64,000 bases of DNA from Pilaira anomala (taxonomy: Eukaryota > Mucoromycota > Mucoromycetes > Mucorales > Mucoraceae). The translations under genes and the position numbers were made by a program. The stretch is from positions 1 to 64,000 of the forward strand of contig JAIXMQ010000005.1 of the NCBI GenBank assembly GCA_025716855.1. The letters are read 5' to 3'. A model generated the notes under the pieces. That model searched no databases, had not been told where the DNA came from, and saw only the letters and a list, made by a program, of their open reading frames with translations. This document shows positions 11,377-23,335 of the stretch, one piece after another (positions within the stretch are counted from its first letter, which is position 1; each line of letters starts with the position of its first letter).

Positions 11377-13116
11377 TTTGAAATTTAGACAGATGGATTT
11401 TTTTTTTCAGACAAATAAAAATTTAAAAACCAGAGCATTTTCTTTCCCATTATGGATTGACGTACATGTAGATCATTCAGGACACATCAAACAGAAAACC
11501 ATTTGTTTAACAGCTATTTAGATTTGGATAAAGGGCTTAGTTTTTTAAGGAAGTTATGTGATGGGCTAGAAAGTTATCATGTTTACTTTTGGTAAGTCAA
11601 GCATATTATTGATAACTTAAAGATACGGATGCACAAAAGGCAAGTACCGGAGTGTCAGTTTAACTGTTTGTTAACATCCTGGTATTACATATCTATACAA
11701 CCACATTATAACACTAATTGGACATTGGAGAATCAGCTTCGATAAGTAAATTGACTTAAGACTGTTCTGACAAATCGATTTTTGATGATAGTTTCGAGGG
11801 TCACAATAAACATTTTTTAGATATACCCACATATTTGCAAAAACTTCGAATATATATACTTGTATTTTACAACATTTTATATGTCAAAGGGTTTTCAATG
11901 CTCAATTAGTCAACATACGATTGGATATTTATTTAAATTTCAAGAATAATTAGTCCTTTTTCATTTTCAAAGAAGACCAACAAAATATTAAAATCAGCTT
12001 TTTATTATAACCTACTTCTCCCTAACATTTGAGGCCATAAAAATACGTAAAATAGATGATAATTCTCAATGATTTGAATATAGGATTCAAGATTATATGC
12101 TGACTAATTGAGCGTCAATATATTACAATACATATATAATAATCTAGCTACGATCTGTTATTGAACAGATATATATGTACATGTGATTAAAAAAAAAGGC
12201 TTAGTAATCTTTTCACCGATACAATAATAATAATATCAAGCTCGCAAGCTAATAATTGCATGATGCTAGTTCTTGTATATAACTTGAAATAAACAATATT
12301 TCTTTATTTTAGTTAGAAACTTTTTTTTACAGTGAGATCAATATAATTTAGGGCCTAGTTTAAAATAAACATAACCATTCTTAGTGGCCTATATAACTGG
12401 TATCTCTAATTATAGTTACAATATGTAATAGCTATGTAGTTATATATTTATTGGGAGTTAAGCTTAGGTATGCATTAAAAAATACTTATATTACATATAA
12501 AAAATTATATTAAATTCTGTATATTGTAACTCATAGTAATGCGTCTTTGAATGGCTTTACATATTCTTGATTAAATCATCTTACCATCTTACTGGGAATA
12601 AAAGTTATTGGACAAAATACCCTTCTATGTAACTCAATGCGGGCGACTGTATTAAAAAAAGGTGTAAATGTATATATAATATTATCATTAAAAAGACATT
12701 ATAAATAACTTTTCCCTCAATAAAATATCCCGCTCAATCTTTTAACATTATATTACTACAGAAGGAGTCAAGAGTAAATTCTTTTTAATTATATATACCG
12801 TATATCACGAAGAAAAATATAACATAAAAAGGCCGTTTAATCCTCTTTCAATTAAAAAATGAAAAATATGTTCCTGAAAACTGAAAACGTAAATGTAAAT
12901 TTCACAGTCTTTCATATTTATGATTGATGGTTTTACCTAAAACCAACTGAATGCTCGTATGCATGATTCTTACAAATCAACATGAATTTTCTGATCACGT
13001 GCCTTAAAGCAGGAAGAAATTGTTCCCTATATTTTTAAACTTTTTTTTTTTCTTTTACACACACATATTTATAATATACCTTTTTCTTTTTTATACATCA
13101 ACTTTATATACATCAA
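11377..13116. other. Intergenic region
   Basis: 1.74 kb, very AT-rich. No coding frame with recognisable motifs, no tRNA. The last 100 nt before ATG18 are T- and C-rich, like many leaders in this window. Confidence 0.55.
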
Positions 13117-13968
13117 ATGAATATTGGAGATAAAAGTAGTAATGAAATACTGTTTCTAAACTTTAACCAAGATTTTAGTTGTGTATCTATCGGTACTGAA
13201 AGAGGCTATAGAATATATAACTGCGATCCTTTTGGCAAATGCTATTCAAAACGTAAGATACAAGTCTACTTAAAGTGAGTAAAAAACTAACCTATATTTA
13301 AATAGTTGCTGGTGGAACTGGCATTGTAGAGATGTTATTCTGTACTTCACTTGTCGCTCTTGTTGGGGCCGGCGAGCATCCTGCCTTTTCGCCAAGACAA
13401 TTACAAATTATCAATACAAAGGTAGTATAACTGGCTTTTTTTTTCTTCTTCTTATTGGAAATGGTAAACTTATATATCATATTAGAGACAAACTACTATT
13501 TGTGAACTATCATTCCCTACTGCAATTTTAGCAGTAAAAATGAATCGAAGAAGATTAATTGTTGTATTAGAAGAGCAAATCTTTTTATATGATATTAGCA
13601 ATATGAAACTTCTTCATACCATTGATACCAACCCTAATCCCCAAGGTAATGTAATAATTTAATATGAGATGAATTATATTTATTAAAATATGCAAGTAAA
13701 ATATAGCCATTTGTGCCTTATCTCCATCGAGTGAAAATTGTTTTATTGCTTATCCAGCTCGTTCCTCTACCTCACCCTTTTCACCCAACAATCAGTCATC
13801 CAACTCATTTTATGTATCAGGTGATGTCGAATTATTTGATGCACTCGGACCCCAAACGACTAATATTGTGCAAGCACATAAAAGCCCTGTTAGTTGCATT
13901 TCCATGAATGCTGAGGGTACTCTATTAGCAACTGCTAGTGAAAAGGTAAATAATTGTTTTTTTATGGC

Positions 13969-14040
<72 letters not shown>

Positions 14041-14828
14041 AAATTGTTTAAAGGGAACTGTGATTCGAATTTTTAACACTTCGAATGCAGAAAAAGTATA
14101 TCAGTTTAGACGTGGATCTTATCCTGCAAAAATTTATTCCATGTCATTCAATATGGTCAGTTCACTTTTATGTGTTTCGAGCGCAACCGAAACTGTTCAC
14201 ATTTTCAAATTAGCGACAAATAATAGTCCTAGTGTTGGAAATAACAATATTGGTTATAGTAATAATGGCATATATAATGACCAACAAGAAAAAGAGCCAA
14301 GAGGAAGAAGTGCCAGTGTTGGGTAAATATTTTATAAATGTGTAGCTGAAGTCGGGGTTACTGATTTTTTTTTTCTTTTTTAAAAGTCAAATCCTTAGAA
14401 GATCTTCAATGCATCTTGGGCGTAATTTAGCTGGAAGTATGGGCTCATACTTACCTGATGTTCTAACTGAAATTTGGGAACCTACTCGGGATTTTGCTTG
14501 GCTCAAATTACCAAGTGCAGGCGTTAGAAGCTTAGTTGCACTTAGCAGGTAAGTTATGAAAAATTCGATTAAAAAAAAAAAAGGGGGATTGCTACTTATT
14601 TATTTCAAAAAAATAGTACCACTCCTCAAGTGATGGTAGTTACCTCTGAAGGTTTCTTCTATCAATACAATATTGATTTAGAAAATGGTGGTGAATGTGT
14701 ACTTCTTAAACAATATAGGTAATTCATTATTATTCGTTCATGAAAAAAAAAACTGCTATTAATTCAAAATTTTCCATTTATATAGCTTACTGGAACCAAC
14801 AGATGACAGCATCAGCACTGACCAGTAA
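13117..14828 (+). CDS. ATG18: PROPPIN beta-propeller protein, Atg18/WIPI type
   Basis: Eight exons join in phase to 408 residues: 13117-13252, 13306-13421, 13486-13645, 13707-13945, 14054-14322, 14387-14548, 14617-14718 and 14786-14828. PROPPINs are seven-bladed propellers that bind PI3P and PI(3,5)P2 on autophagosomes, endosomes and vacuoles. The lipid-binding motif FRRG is at about residues 235-238, within [19 protein letters not shown]. Other family blocks are [29 protein letters not shown] and [17 protein letters not shown]. Between FRRG and the last blades lies an insert rich in Asn and Ser (residues about 267-320). Intron 4 contains a long TTA repeat. The true Atg18 and its paralogues (Atg21, Hsv2) cannot be separated by eye, so the symbol is provisional. 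Confidence 0.88.
13974..14038. repeat. TTA trinucleotide microsatellite in ATG18 intron 4
   Basis: About 21 perfect TTA units fill most of the intron between the donor at 13946 and the acceptor just before 14054. Length polymorphism between strains is likely. Confidence 0.95.
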
Positions 14829-15715
14829 TGAATTAATTTACCTTCCCTTTTATCCTTATTTAATTATTTTGATATAACAATACCTTTTTCACAATATACA
14901 TGTAAATCATCGTTGTCTAAACGTCTCTCTTTCTATTATGATGTACACATAATATCGATCATACTCTGTACTCAATAATATTTTTTTTTCTTCTTTTGAC
15001 TGGTGACCATGATATAATCATCATTTTCTTTTTTAAAAAAAAAATACTTATCAGCTGTCTTTATGTATTTGATAAAAATAAAGGGATGCCTCTGATACAC
15101 AGTAGATACCCTTTAGAGTAACTAGAAAAAAGTTTATTGTTATATCTAAAAAGCTTTTTTTTTTTTTTTTTTTTTGCCACGTTAAGTTATTTTTTGAATT
15201 ATACATGTTTAATTGAGTTGAATTAACCTGAATACAAAACAAGCACAAAAGCAGTATATTATAAAAAGCAACAACCAAAGTATCGGTTTAAAAGAACTGT
15301 TCCCTTTAAGTAGAGCCATTAAGTGTCACTCGCCTATTTTGTCCTCCAAATCACCCATCTTTTTTTTTAAAAAAAAAATGGTAGGTGATGTTTAGTTTTT
15401 ACCTTGATTTAAATCGATTTTGAGGTTAACTAAAGAGATGATTACCATAAAGGTCCTTTATACTGAAATATATATATATGTTACTCTTTTCTTTGTAAAT
15501 GGCATTTTCTTTATTATGATTCATGAATTACATAAAGTTTCTTCTTATTTCTTTCTTTTTTTTTATGAAAACGCTCATACTTTTAGACAAAGATTGAATA
15601 TATTTATTACAAATAAAATCTATGAAGGTAGACAATACAATATTCCTATATAATGTGAGAACTTTTTTTTTTTTTTCCTACACTTCTATATTTTTTCTCT
15701 TTGACATTTTCCCAC
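14829..15715. other. Intergenic region
   Basis: Nearly 890 nt, AT-rich with several T and A runs (for example 15156-15175). No recognisable gene; an open frame at 15420-15653 is low complexity. Confidence 0.55.
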
Positions 15716-17055
15716 ATGATAATAACTATATCACCAAGGTAAAATAGTATTGATATAACATCATGCATGATAAAATCAAGTGAACATTTCTTTTAGCCCA
15801 CCTCCTCCAAATACTGATACCAGTATTCCAGTCTTTCAAGAACATTGGCTTAAACTTGTAAATTGTAAAGTATATATGTATAAATATAGTTTTTATCAAA
15901 ATACTAAACCTTTATAATGTAGTCTCTCTAGAAAAAAACGTTCCAGTTGTATCAATAACAAAATACAACGAGTATATAAATCAAGAGAGAGACGCAGAAG
16001 GATTCTTCAAGCATGTTTATTTCACACCTGACAAAGTAGTTCTACTCTTTCAATATTCCACCGCATCACAAATCGTAATTGAAATCTCCAGTCTCTTACA
16101 ACTCCGCGATCAAGAGCATATTGGACGTATTGACGAACTAATCCATGATGAAAGAGGCGAAATGATAATCGGTTTAACTATGAAAAGATACAGTATGACA
16201 TTAGATACATATCTTCAATTACATTTACGACGTCGCTTATCCCCTCAGAAACGCATGCATCTTATTATTCAAATGATTCAATCTATTCAAGAATCACACC
16301 AATTGAGTATTGCACATCGTGATCTCTCTACTTTAAACTATATGATTGATTTAGAAAATAAGGATAATGAACCACGACTTTATTTGATTGATTTTGGTAA
16401 AGCAGTATTTTATGATCCTCAAGCCGCAATGGAATGGTGGGTGGCTACTGAAGATGATAGATTAAGGGAACTTGATCTCAGACCACAAACAAAGGAAGAA
16501 TTAGATGAATGGTGTGAAAAACTACCTGGATTACCGGCAAGATCAAATCACGGTTATCTACGCTCCAGATCTATTCAAACTTTACCTCGTTCGAACAAAG
16601 ATACCGATCTCTTACCTTACCTGATTAATCCTGCTGCAGAAGATATTTATTCTTTGGGAACTATTATCTGGGAAACGATTCAAGGTATGGTTCCTTGGGC
16701 TGGAATTTCTGATTTAGAAACTTTAAGAGTAACGGTAGATACTGATTTGAATATTGATACCATCTTGGAAAAAATAATGTCTGGTCCTACAAGTATTCGA
16801 TTCTTAAAGATGTTTTTGCGTGTTAATGCTGATGATCGTAGATCTGCGAATGATATATTAATATGGATTCAACAGCCGGAAGTTCAAAACGCTTTGATTA
16901 AAGAATGGAAACTTCCAAGAAAGGGAATAAGAAGATCAGGAAGAATTGCGGCAAACTCAAGAAGAAAAGCAACAGCAAATCCAATAGCAAGAAATTCTAA
17001 AGGAATAACAAAGAAAGTGCCAGCAGTTATAAAAAAAAAGCTAAAAATGAAATAA
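15716..17055 (+). CDS. Protein kinase-like protein with atypical N-lobe and basic tail
   Basis: Three exons join in phase to 407 residues: 15716-15738, 15797-15864 and 15923-17055. The kinase C-lobe is clear: catalytic loop AHRDLSTLN (His162, Asp164, Asn169), metal loop LIDFGKA (Asp187), and an F-helix region with AAEDIYSLGTIIWETIQG and VPWAG. In the catalytic loop the usual Lys two residues after Asp is Ser. In the N-lobe I could not find a glycine-rich loop or a VAIK-type lysine; the equivalent strand reads DKVVLLFQYS. It may be a weak or non-canonical kinase. The last 50 residues are strongly basic (RRSGRIAANSRRK, then KKKLKMK), suggesting nuclear or nucleic-acid binding. It converges with the zinc-finger gene at 17246. 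No specific family recognised. Confident of the kinase fold, less so of exon 1. Confidence 0.72.
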
Positions 17056-17245
17056 AGCTTTTGTATTTTATTTGTGGTAATTTTGTCTCCTCGTTATAAA
17101 GCTTTTTATTTTTAAATAAATAAGTAAAAAAAAAACAAACAAACAGAGATAGTATTTAACATTAAAGATAGTGTATATAATTTTATTATTTGTAAATAGT
17201 ATAATACGGGTTAATAACAAGCCCTTAGCTATCGTATTGTTAATT

Positions 17246-17833
17246 TCATTTTTCAATATCCACCAGAAAATGATTTATCTCAGCAGAACAAGAAAAAGGA
17301 CTATCAGTATAATATAAAGCAAAAGCTAAGGAAATAATACAAACTATTCTAAAAAACCAAAAAAGTTTGGACAAAATAACATAAAAGAAGCGCAATGGAT
17401 AATCCAAAATACGGGTTTGAAATGCAGTTGCACGTTCGGCAAAATTCTGAAGAGATACGAATCTTCCCAATTCCGGTCGCTCACGTTCAAGGTTACGGAA
17501 AAGGTTGGCTGGAATTTCGAGGTAATAAAGTGAATAGCCTTCAATTTCAATTAAGGGGACCAATTCTTCCTCAGGTGTATCAAAGATACGGACTGGAGTG
17601 TCTTCACGATCATTTTCTATTGCAACTTGATTTGGGATTTCTGGTTCTACAACATCAATAGGAGGCTCCATAAGTACACAACGAGTACCAATACGTTGAT
17701 GGATAGCAAGACCACGGGCTCCTTTAAACAATCTTCCACATCGATCACACTGGGCTATATAAAAAATAGAATATTAGATTATAAATTAATAATTAAATAA
17801 AGTAAAACACATACTATTTGCTCTGTTTTCCAT
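17246..17833 (-). CDS. Hypothetical CCHC zinc-finger protein with C-terminal membrane segment
   Basis: Two exons, 17833-17815 and 17754-17246, join in phase (donor GTATGT, acceptor ATAG) to 175 residues. The N terminus holds one zinc-finger-like motif, QCDRCGRLFKGARGLAIHQ then TRC: Cys9, Cys12, His25 and Cys32. The middle (residues about 35-110) is acidic and Pro-containing. Residues 129-155 form one hydrophobic, aromatic stretch long enough for a membrane span, followed by about 20 residues. I do not recognise the family. The finger resembles the single C2H2-like finger seen near the N terminus of some non-LTR retroelement proteins, but no reverse transcriptase follows. Spliced phase and motif completeness argue that it is a real gene. 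Confidence 0.6.
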
Positions 17834-19585
17834 TAAATTTGAAGTTCTAGAAATGTATATATTGTTTTGAATATTGAAAATATAATAACTTTTCTGTATT
17901 ATATATATAAATTTTAACGTACAATGAAACTCGATCATATTTCCCAGCTTGATTTAGATATAGTTATAAAAATAACTACTCTATTTTAAATGTGTGAAAT
18001 CAATTGTATGGCTGTACTCATTGCCACTCTTTTGATTATCAAGATTTTTTATAAAAACTCCATATCACTTCTATATATTACAACCATGAAGCACTTTTAT
18101 TATAACCATTAGTATTTTATTATGACCATTAATATTTTATTGTAACCATGAATGGATTTTAAAAAAAACAACAATCGACATTAAGAAGAGCATAAACAGA
18201 AGTCGTATTGATGAGGGTAACTTTAACTCTTAAATTGAGCCTTGTTATTCACATATGTAGCAAAAATGGATCTATACAGAAACAACAACATATTTTAAAT
18301 TTCTTTAAATATAACGCTTTAAAAAAGAAAACTACAAACTGTTATAAAAACTTCGATATATATATATATACTACACAAAGATAGATAGCATATAATCTCT
18401 GTTGTATTTGCACCATCTCCACTCATAAAAACATAAGTAGATCAGGGATATATAATAAAAACCTATATATTCATATACGTGTTTCACATATTGTATATCA
18501 TTATCAATATCTTAAACCTAAAGGAAATACTCTATATTTAAATGCAGATACAATTGACTTCAATATGTTTGTTGATAAAACAAGCCAAAAGCAAACAATA
18601 AAAATAAATTGGGATTAAATAAGAAAAACATAAAATAAAAACCTCAATTTATATACTAATAAATAGAATAAGAGATATTTACTGATAATAGTATCGATAC
18701 AAGATTAGCTATCTTGTGTTGGGAGATAAGAACGGCTATTACCAGCAAAAATACATTATTCATCTATTAATAAAAATATTATATTTACCCGTATACCGAA
18801 ATAAAAATAAAATAAAATAACGCTGTTGGAATAATAAGTATTCCAACAACTGTCAATGCAATCCCGAAAAGGGAAAACATAATTCAATCCAGGCAGAACA
18901 ATAAAATTAATCGGGTCGTACAATAAAAATAGTTGTGTCAATTTAAGTAAAAGCATTTACCAATGGAATCTGTAGCAACGGATCCCATATCAATAATAAC
19001 CATGTAATGTAATTACAAGGTACCATTGAACAGAGACATAGGTTGTTATCCAATCAGGTAGATAGGATCCAACATTATATACGGTCGATTCAAAAGAGTA
19101 GAACGTTTATATTCAAAGGCAGAAGAGTTGGGTATAGATTCATTTAAACCATCAAAAACTGGTCCTTTTCAAACACAATCATCAGGATATTCAGGATATA
19201 TAAAGACGATTATTACTTTAGTTTAGAAAAGTTCTTTTCAGTTTCATTTGAGAATTAAAAACACCTAAGTCTTTTCCCATTTAAATCTTATTGTCCACAC
19301 TCTTAACACTAATTTTTATAATTTTAAACAGTCAATTTGTTAAAGATATTAAAAAGCCCATTTAATTTCTTTCTTTGATGATGGTACAAATGAACGAACA
19401 ATAAATTCTTTTAAGGTTTTACAGGTAATATTGAAAGAGAGATTTCGATGGGGCCCTTTATAACATGCTTTGCTTATTTCTAATAAACCAAATCTGTAAC
19501 CTATATAAAATTTACGCCTGAATTTGTCTTTAATTCGATATAAACTTCGACGTCATTACTAATCATATAGTTGTTAGGATTCAAG
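17834..19585. other. Intergenic region
   Basis: 1.75 kb of AT-rich DNA without a recognisable gene. It contains a short 20-bp tandem repeat at 18074-18154 and a TA tract at 18354-18371. Confidence 0.55.
18074..18154. repeat. 20-bp imperfect tandem repeat, about four units
   Basis: Units beginning near 18074, 18095, 18115 and 18135 share the pattern TTTTATTATAACCATTAGTA with one to five changes each. There are no spacers, so this is a minisatellite, not a CRISPR. Confidence 0.75.
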
Positions 19586-20640
19586 TTATTCGAGATGATT
19601 TTGATCGAAAAATATGTTGGGTATATAAATGGTTATAAGCTTTTTCATCCCATCAACCAATGCTCTAGGATACATCCAACTCCAAGAATAACTTAATTGG
19701 AGACATTTAATATTTGGAAGATTCAATGAAAGATATTCTAAATGATCAATGGAGTCCACAGGATGGGTAATATTGGTAATTGTCAATATCTTTACATGAG
19801 TTTGTTTAAATTGAACAGTATTTTTTGACAAGGATTTGTGTATAGGCGTATGTAATTCCAATGCTTGTAACAAGGGGCATAGTGCAATAACTCGTGAAAT
19901 CCCGTTCATTCCAATTAATGAATCAGCAGTATCATATCTTTCATATGCCACTTTAAGTGAACGATCCGTATCTCTCCTATCTTTAAGAAAAACTCAGTGA
20001 TACTGGGTGGTTCGATTCCAGGTTCTTCGGGGGCGAAAACCTTGGTCAAAGATGTCTTTTCTATTTTCAACATTACTTTTCCTGACCGAAAACCCTCACT
20101 CGAAAATTCAATACATAAATCTCTATAGGCATCATTTATATGTATAATCTCCATCTAAGCCTTCGTTAAATGATGTATATTTAATGGAAGACACATAGTA
20201 AACATCGGTGTGGTCAATATATATCGTATAAAATCAGATACAACGTTTCCAGGACAAAGATTTTTAATACGCCGAAATAAAGGGTCTGTGCATTTAAAGG
20301 AATTTAGGTGCGGAAACTTTTGCATAAAAGGTACCTTATCTGACCTTCGCTGTCAATCACTTACCAATTAATACTGAGCTTGTTCAAGGATCGTGGCTTT
20401 ATTATTGTATTGGGCTTAATTCTTGTTATTTCTAAACTTTCAGGACGTCTCCATAAAGACAAGTTTTCCAAGTGTGGGCAGTCTTCTGTCATTTTGTCAA
20501 AAGAACTCAATGGGTTCTCATCTGATTGGGTATATCAATTCAATACATCGTAATCTACAAGTTTCGTTTGAATCAATTTCTACCCTAAAATACATAATAT
20601 CCAAGGATGCTGCTTGCCGTTCTTTTTATGTAGGTTGACA
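19586..20640 (-). pseudogene. Decayed F-box/LRR-type gene
   Basis: Read on the minus strand, separate frames carry pieces of a leucine-rich-repeat protein typical of fungal F-box families. In gene order they are ENLSLWRRPESLEIT with NTIIKPRSLNKLSINW (about 20480-20365), then FKCTDPLFRRIKNLCPGNVV (about 20310-20250), IEFSSEGFRSGKVMLKIEK (about 20100) and CPLLQALELHTPIHKSL to NIKCLQLSYSWSWMYP (19890-19660). They are separated by a TAG stop (near 20158), a frame change near 19950-19985 and more stops upstream. A GTAAGT donor at 20364 survives but no acceptor restores phase. Similarity to the intact F-box gene at 51.7-53.5 kb is in style only. I infer a dead gene copy. Confidence 0.6.
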
Positions 20641-20934
20641 TTGTGCCAAATCTTCTACTTCCAATTATTTAAACGTTTGTGTTTCAGTTAATTATATTGC
20701 CCTTTAACTTAAGTCAAGTTGGATCAAGGCACAAAACAGAGTCATGCCACATTATTATGCGTAGCACACAGGAAATAAAATGGTCAATCATTTTATCAAC
20801 GAAAAGCTAAATATAAGTACGACTCAAATTTAACTGTAGTCTTGATAAACTGCTATTATCGTAATCATATCAAATATTATATTACTGCTGGAACATGTAT
20901 ACATCTAATACGTATTTGTCTAGAGCTATCAATT

Positions 20935-21363
20935 TTGTTCATTTTTGGTGATGGATTTTTCAACAAAGACGCTGTTCGTTTCAAAGGACATTAGCACGGA
21001 TTCACTTCAATTATATATAAAAATTTAAAAAGAGGAGAAAGGTTGGGTGAACTTTGTTTATTTTAAATATAAACGAATTCAGGACCTTCATTGTAAAAAA
21101 TTTTAACTGTAATTTTATAACTACATGTAACAACTAGACTAACTGATCTTTTTTTTTTTTTTTAAGTATGTAATAAGTGTAAGACAAAAAGCAACACAGC
21201 TCTTGGATCCAATTTTAAAGTTCTTTGCTGTACCAACTGCAGCACTTTATTATGGAACAGAGATACTAATGCTTCCAAAAATATGTGGGATATTTATCTT
21301 TCAATCTGGTCTGGCATTGGAAGGCCCAACATATTTACGAGAGAACCAAGAACAGAACAATAA
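20935..21363 (+). pseudogene. Relic of a Fanzor/TnpB-like RNA-guided nuclease
   Basis: Plus-strand fragments match the C-terminal half of TnpB/Fanzor proteins. The first part (20935 onward) reads LFIFGDGFFNKDAVRFKGH, a stop, then KNLKRGERLGEL. After a one-base frame change comes FILNINEFRTFI. Past a T-rich gap, 21166-21363 is open: VCNKCKTKS, then VLCCTNCSTLLWNRDTNASK, ending REPRTEQ and a TAA. The paired CxxC motifs form the zinc ribbon embedded in RuvC, and WNRDTNASKN is the RuvC-III signature whose Asp is catalytic in the family. At least one stop and one frameshift make it non-functional. No N-terminal half, guide-RNA scaffold or terminal repeats were recognised nearby. Assignment to the TnpB/Fanzor superfamily rests on motifs only. 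Confidence 0.62.
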
Positions 21364-21717
21364 CTTTTTTTTTAAAAAAAAACAATTCATACAGCCACTT
21401 CGAATGTGGTGTGCAGCAATGCGCTTAATAATTCTACACTGTAAATTATGAGGAAAACAGTTGACTTTAAAAAAAAATTACTAAACTTGTATCAATTTTC
21501 TTTAGGTGTGTATTTCTTTCTCTCTCACATAATTATTACATCTGATACTTTGTTACAACAAGTGCTTATTATAGGACGATCTAATTATTTCAATGCAACA
21601 ATCTACAAAAAAACAGGTAATTTAACTTGAGGTTAAAACTTGTAGACCTCAATTTACTATCAATTTTATTTCTTCATCTTGAAAATTAAGACGACAGAAC
21701 ATCATCATGATTCTCTC
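21364..21717. other. Intergenic region before the G-patch gene
   Basis: 350 nt with no recognisable gene; open frames 21203-21451 and 21448-21630 lack motifs and overlap the relic or A-runs. Confidence 0.5.
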
Positions 21718-22707
21718 ATGGATGAATTTGACGCAGAGATATCTGAATATGCCGATTATGAAACGACAGCACATGTGTCTATGGAAACTCATTTACCTGA
21801 AAACAATATTGGATACAAGCTGTTACAAAAAATGGGTTGGTGTGCTGGAAAAGGATTAGGACCTACAGGTCAAGGTAGTTACTACTTCTCTTTAGAAAAT
21901 GTATAGTTTTTTGTAAAAAAAATTTGACTCTATATTATAGGAAGAATTGATCCTATTCGAATCGAGTTAAAGGATGATGCATTGGGAGTTGGAAAAGCAC
22001 GAGAATTAAATACAAATCATATTGAAAGTACATCCAAAAGAAAGGCATTAGATAGTGAGAAACAGCTGGAAGAATCTGAAACTCAAAAATTAGAAAGGGA
22101 ATATAGAGCAGAAAAGAAACAAGCTATTGAAAAAGAATTACAAGAGGTTAAGCGTGCATTCTATTGCGAGTTATGCGATAAACAATATAAGAAAGTTAGT
22201 GAGTATGATCAACATCTTCAAAGCTATGATCATCATCATAAAAAGAGGTTTAAAGATATGAAAGAAACTGCCAGAAATTCTACAGCTAATCAATCCGAAA
22301 GAGAAAAGAAATTGGCCAGAGAGAGAAAGAGGGAGGAAAAGGAATTGAAGCGAATGCAAGAAGCGATCCAAAAGAAAATGAGTGGAACCAATCCCCAAGT
22401 AAGTAAACCTGTTGTTCCATCTGTAAAGCAAGTAGCTACCTCCACCGTTAGTGCCTCGGTAGCAACATCTAACGGTAGTAGTGGTGGTTGGTCTTCAGGA
22501 GGATGGTCTATGAGTGCACCTAAAATAAATACAGATCAAGGGACTAAAATGAATACAGAACAATTGTCTAAAGTTGATACAAACCAAATACAGAAAGATA
22601 ATATATCTAAGCCAGACAACACATTAGAATCGGTAAATCCAGCACCTAAAAAACTGGCATTTGGATTAAAGAAGAGTGGTTTTCAGTTTGGATTAAAAAA
22701 GAAATAA
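21718..22707 (+). CDS. G-patch and C2H2 zinc-finger protein (GPATCH8-like)
   Basis: Two exons, 21718-21874 and 21941-22707, join in phase (GTAGTT...ATAG) to 307 residues. A G-patch lies at about residues 28-70: NNIGYKLLQKMGWCAGKGLGPTGQG across the splice into RIDPIRIELKDDALGVGK. G-patches commonly recruit DEAH-box RNA helicases. A coiled, charged stretch follows, then one C2H2-type finger (FYCELCDKQYKKVSEYDQHLQSYDH), then a Lys/Glu/Arg-rich helix and a Ser/Gly-rich tail ending FGLKKSGFQFGLKKK. This order matches the GPATCH8/ZNF804 group; a splicing-related nuclear role is inferred. Start set at the ATG giving MDEFDAEISEYADYE, because in-frame upstream sequence has no other ATG and reads His-rich. 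Confidence 0.85.
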
Positions 22708-22884
22708 TTAAGGAAAGTCGATATCGGATAACGAAAATGAATCATTTTTAGTGGCTTATAAGAAGCGTTCACTCTCTCTTCCCCTGGTCCTTTTTTTTGT
22801 AATAAACACACCCCGCCTTTTTTTTTTTAATAAAAAAAAAGTTAAGTTATTCCCCTCTCTTCCGTACACACTATTACTCTAAAA

Positions 22885-23335
22885 ATGTTCCGCCCTACCA
22901 CCCTTCTTAATGCTGCTTCCAAGGCCGCTGCTTATAGAAGCATTGCTCCTACTAGCCGTATCGCACCTGTTGCCTATCGTTTTTATTCTTCCGCTGGTTT
23001 ATCTCAAGCCGATATTGAAACTCGCGTTTTAGATATTTTAAGAGGTTTTGATAAAGTTGATGCTAACAAGGTAAATAGTGGTCAAAGAAAGAGAAAAATA
23101 TAAAAAGGAGAAGAAAGATGTATGTAAAAAGGAATTTGTGATTAATGTTGTAATGTAGATTGCTCTTGAATCTCATTTCGTTAAAGATCTTGGACTCGAT
23201 AGTTTAGATACCGTTGAAGTTGTTATGGCTATTGAAGAGGAATTCTCTGTCGAAATCCCTGATAAGGAAGCTGATGATATTAAAACTGCTAAGCAAGCTG
23301 TTGAATACATTAGTCACCGTGCCGATGCTCATTAA
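22885..23335 (+). CDS. ACP1: Mitochondrial acyl carrier protein
   Basis: Two exons, 22885-23070 and 23159-23335, give 120 residues. The first about 35 residues are rich in Arg, Ala and Ser ([18 protein letters not shown]), a mitochondrial presequence. The carrier domain begins [20 protein letters not shown] and contains the phosphopantetheine attachment site LGLDSLD (Ser77), then [22 protein letters not shown] serves mitochondrial type II fatty-acid synthesis, which provides octanoate for lipoate; it also sits in complex I and supports LYR-protein and Fe-S assembly. The length and layout match fungal ACP1/NDUFAB1. Confidence 0.95.

Noticed and set aside
17395..17661. 88-codon plus-strand frame
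   Set aside because: Shadow of the zinc-finger/membrane protein on the other strand, which has the better motifs and a phase-consistent intron.
18074..18154. Possible CRISPR-like array
   Set aside because: Units are directly abutting with no unique spacers, and the host is eukaryotic.
20010..20040. GGTTCGATTCC resembling a tRNA T-arm
   Set aside because: No acceptor, D or anticodon arms can be built around it, and it lies within the F-box/LRR relic.
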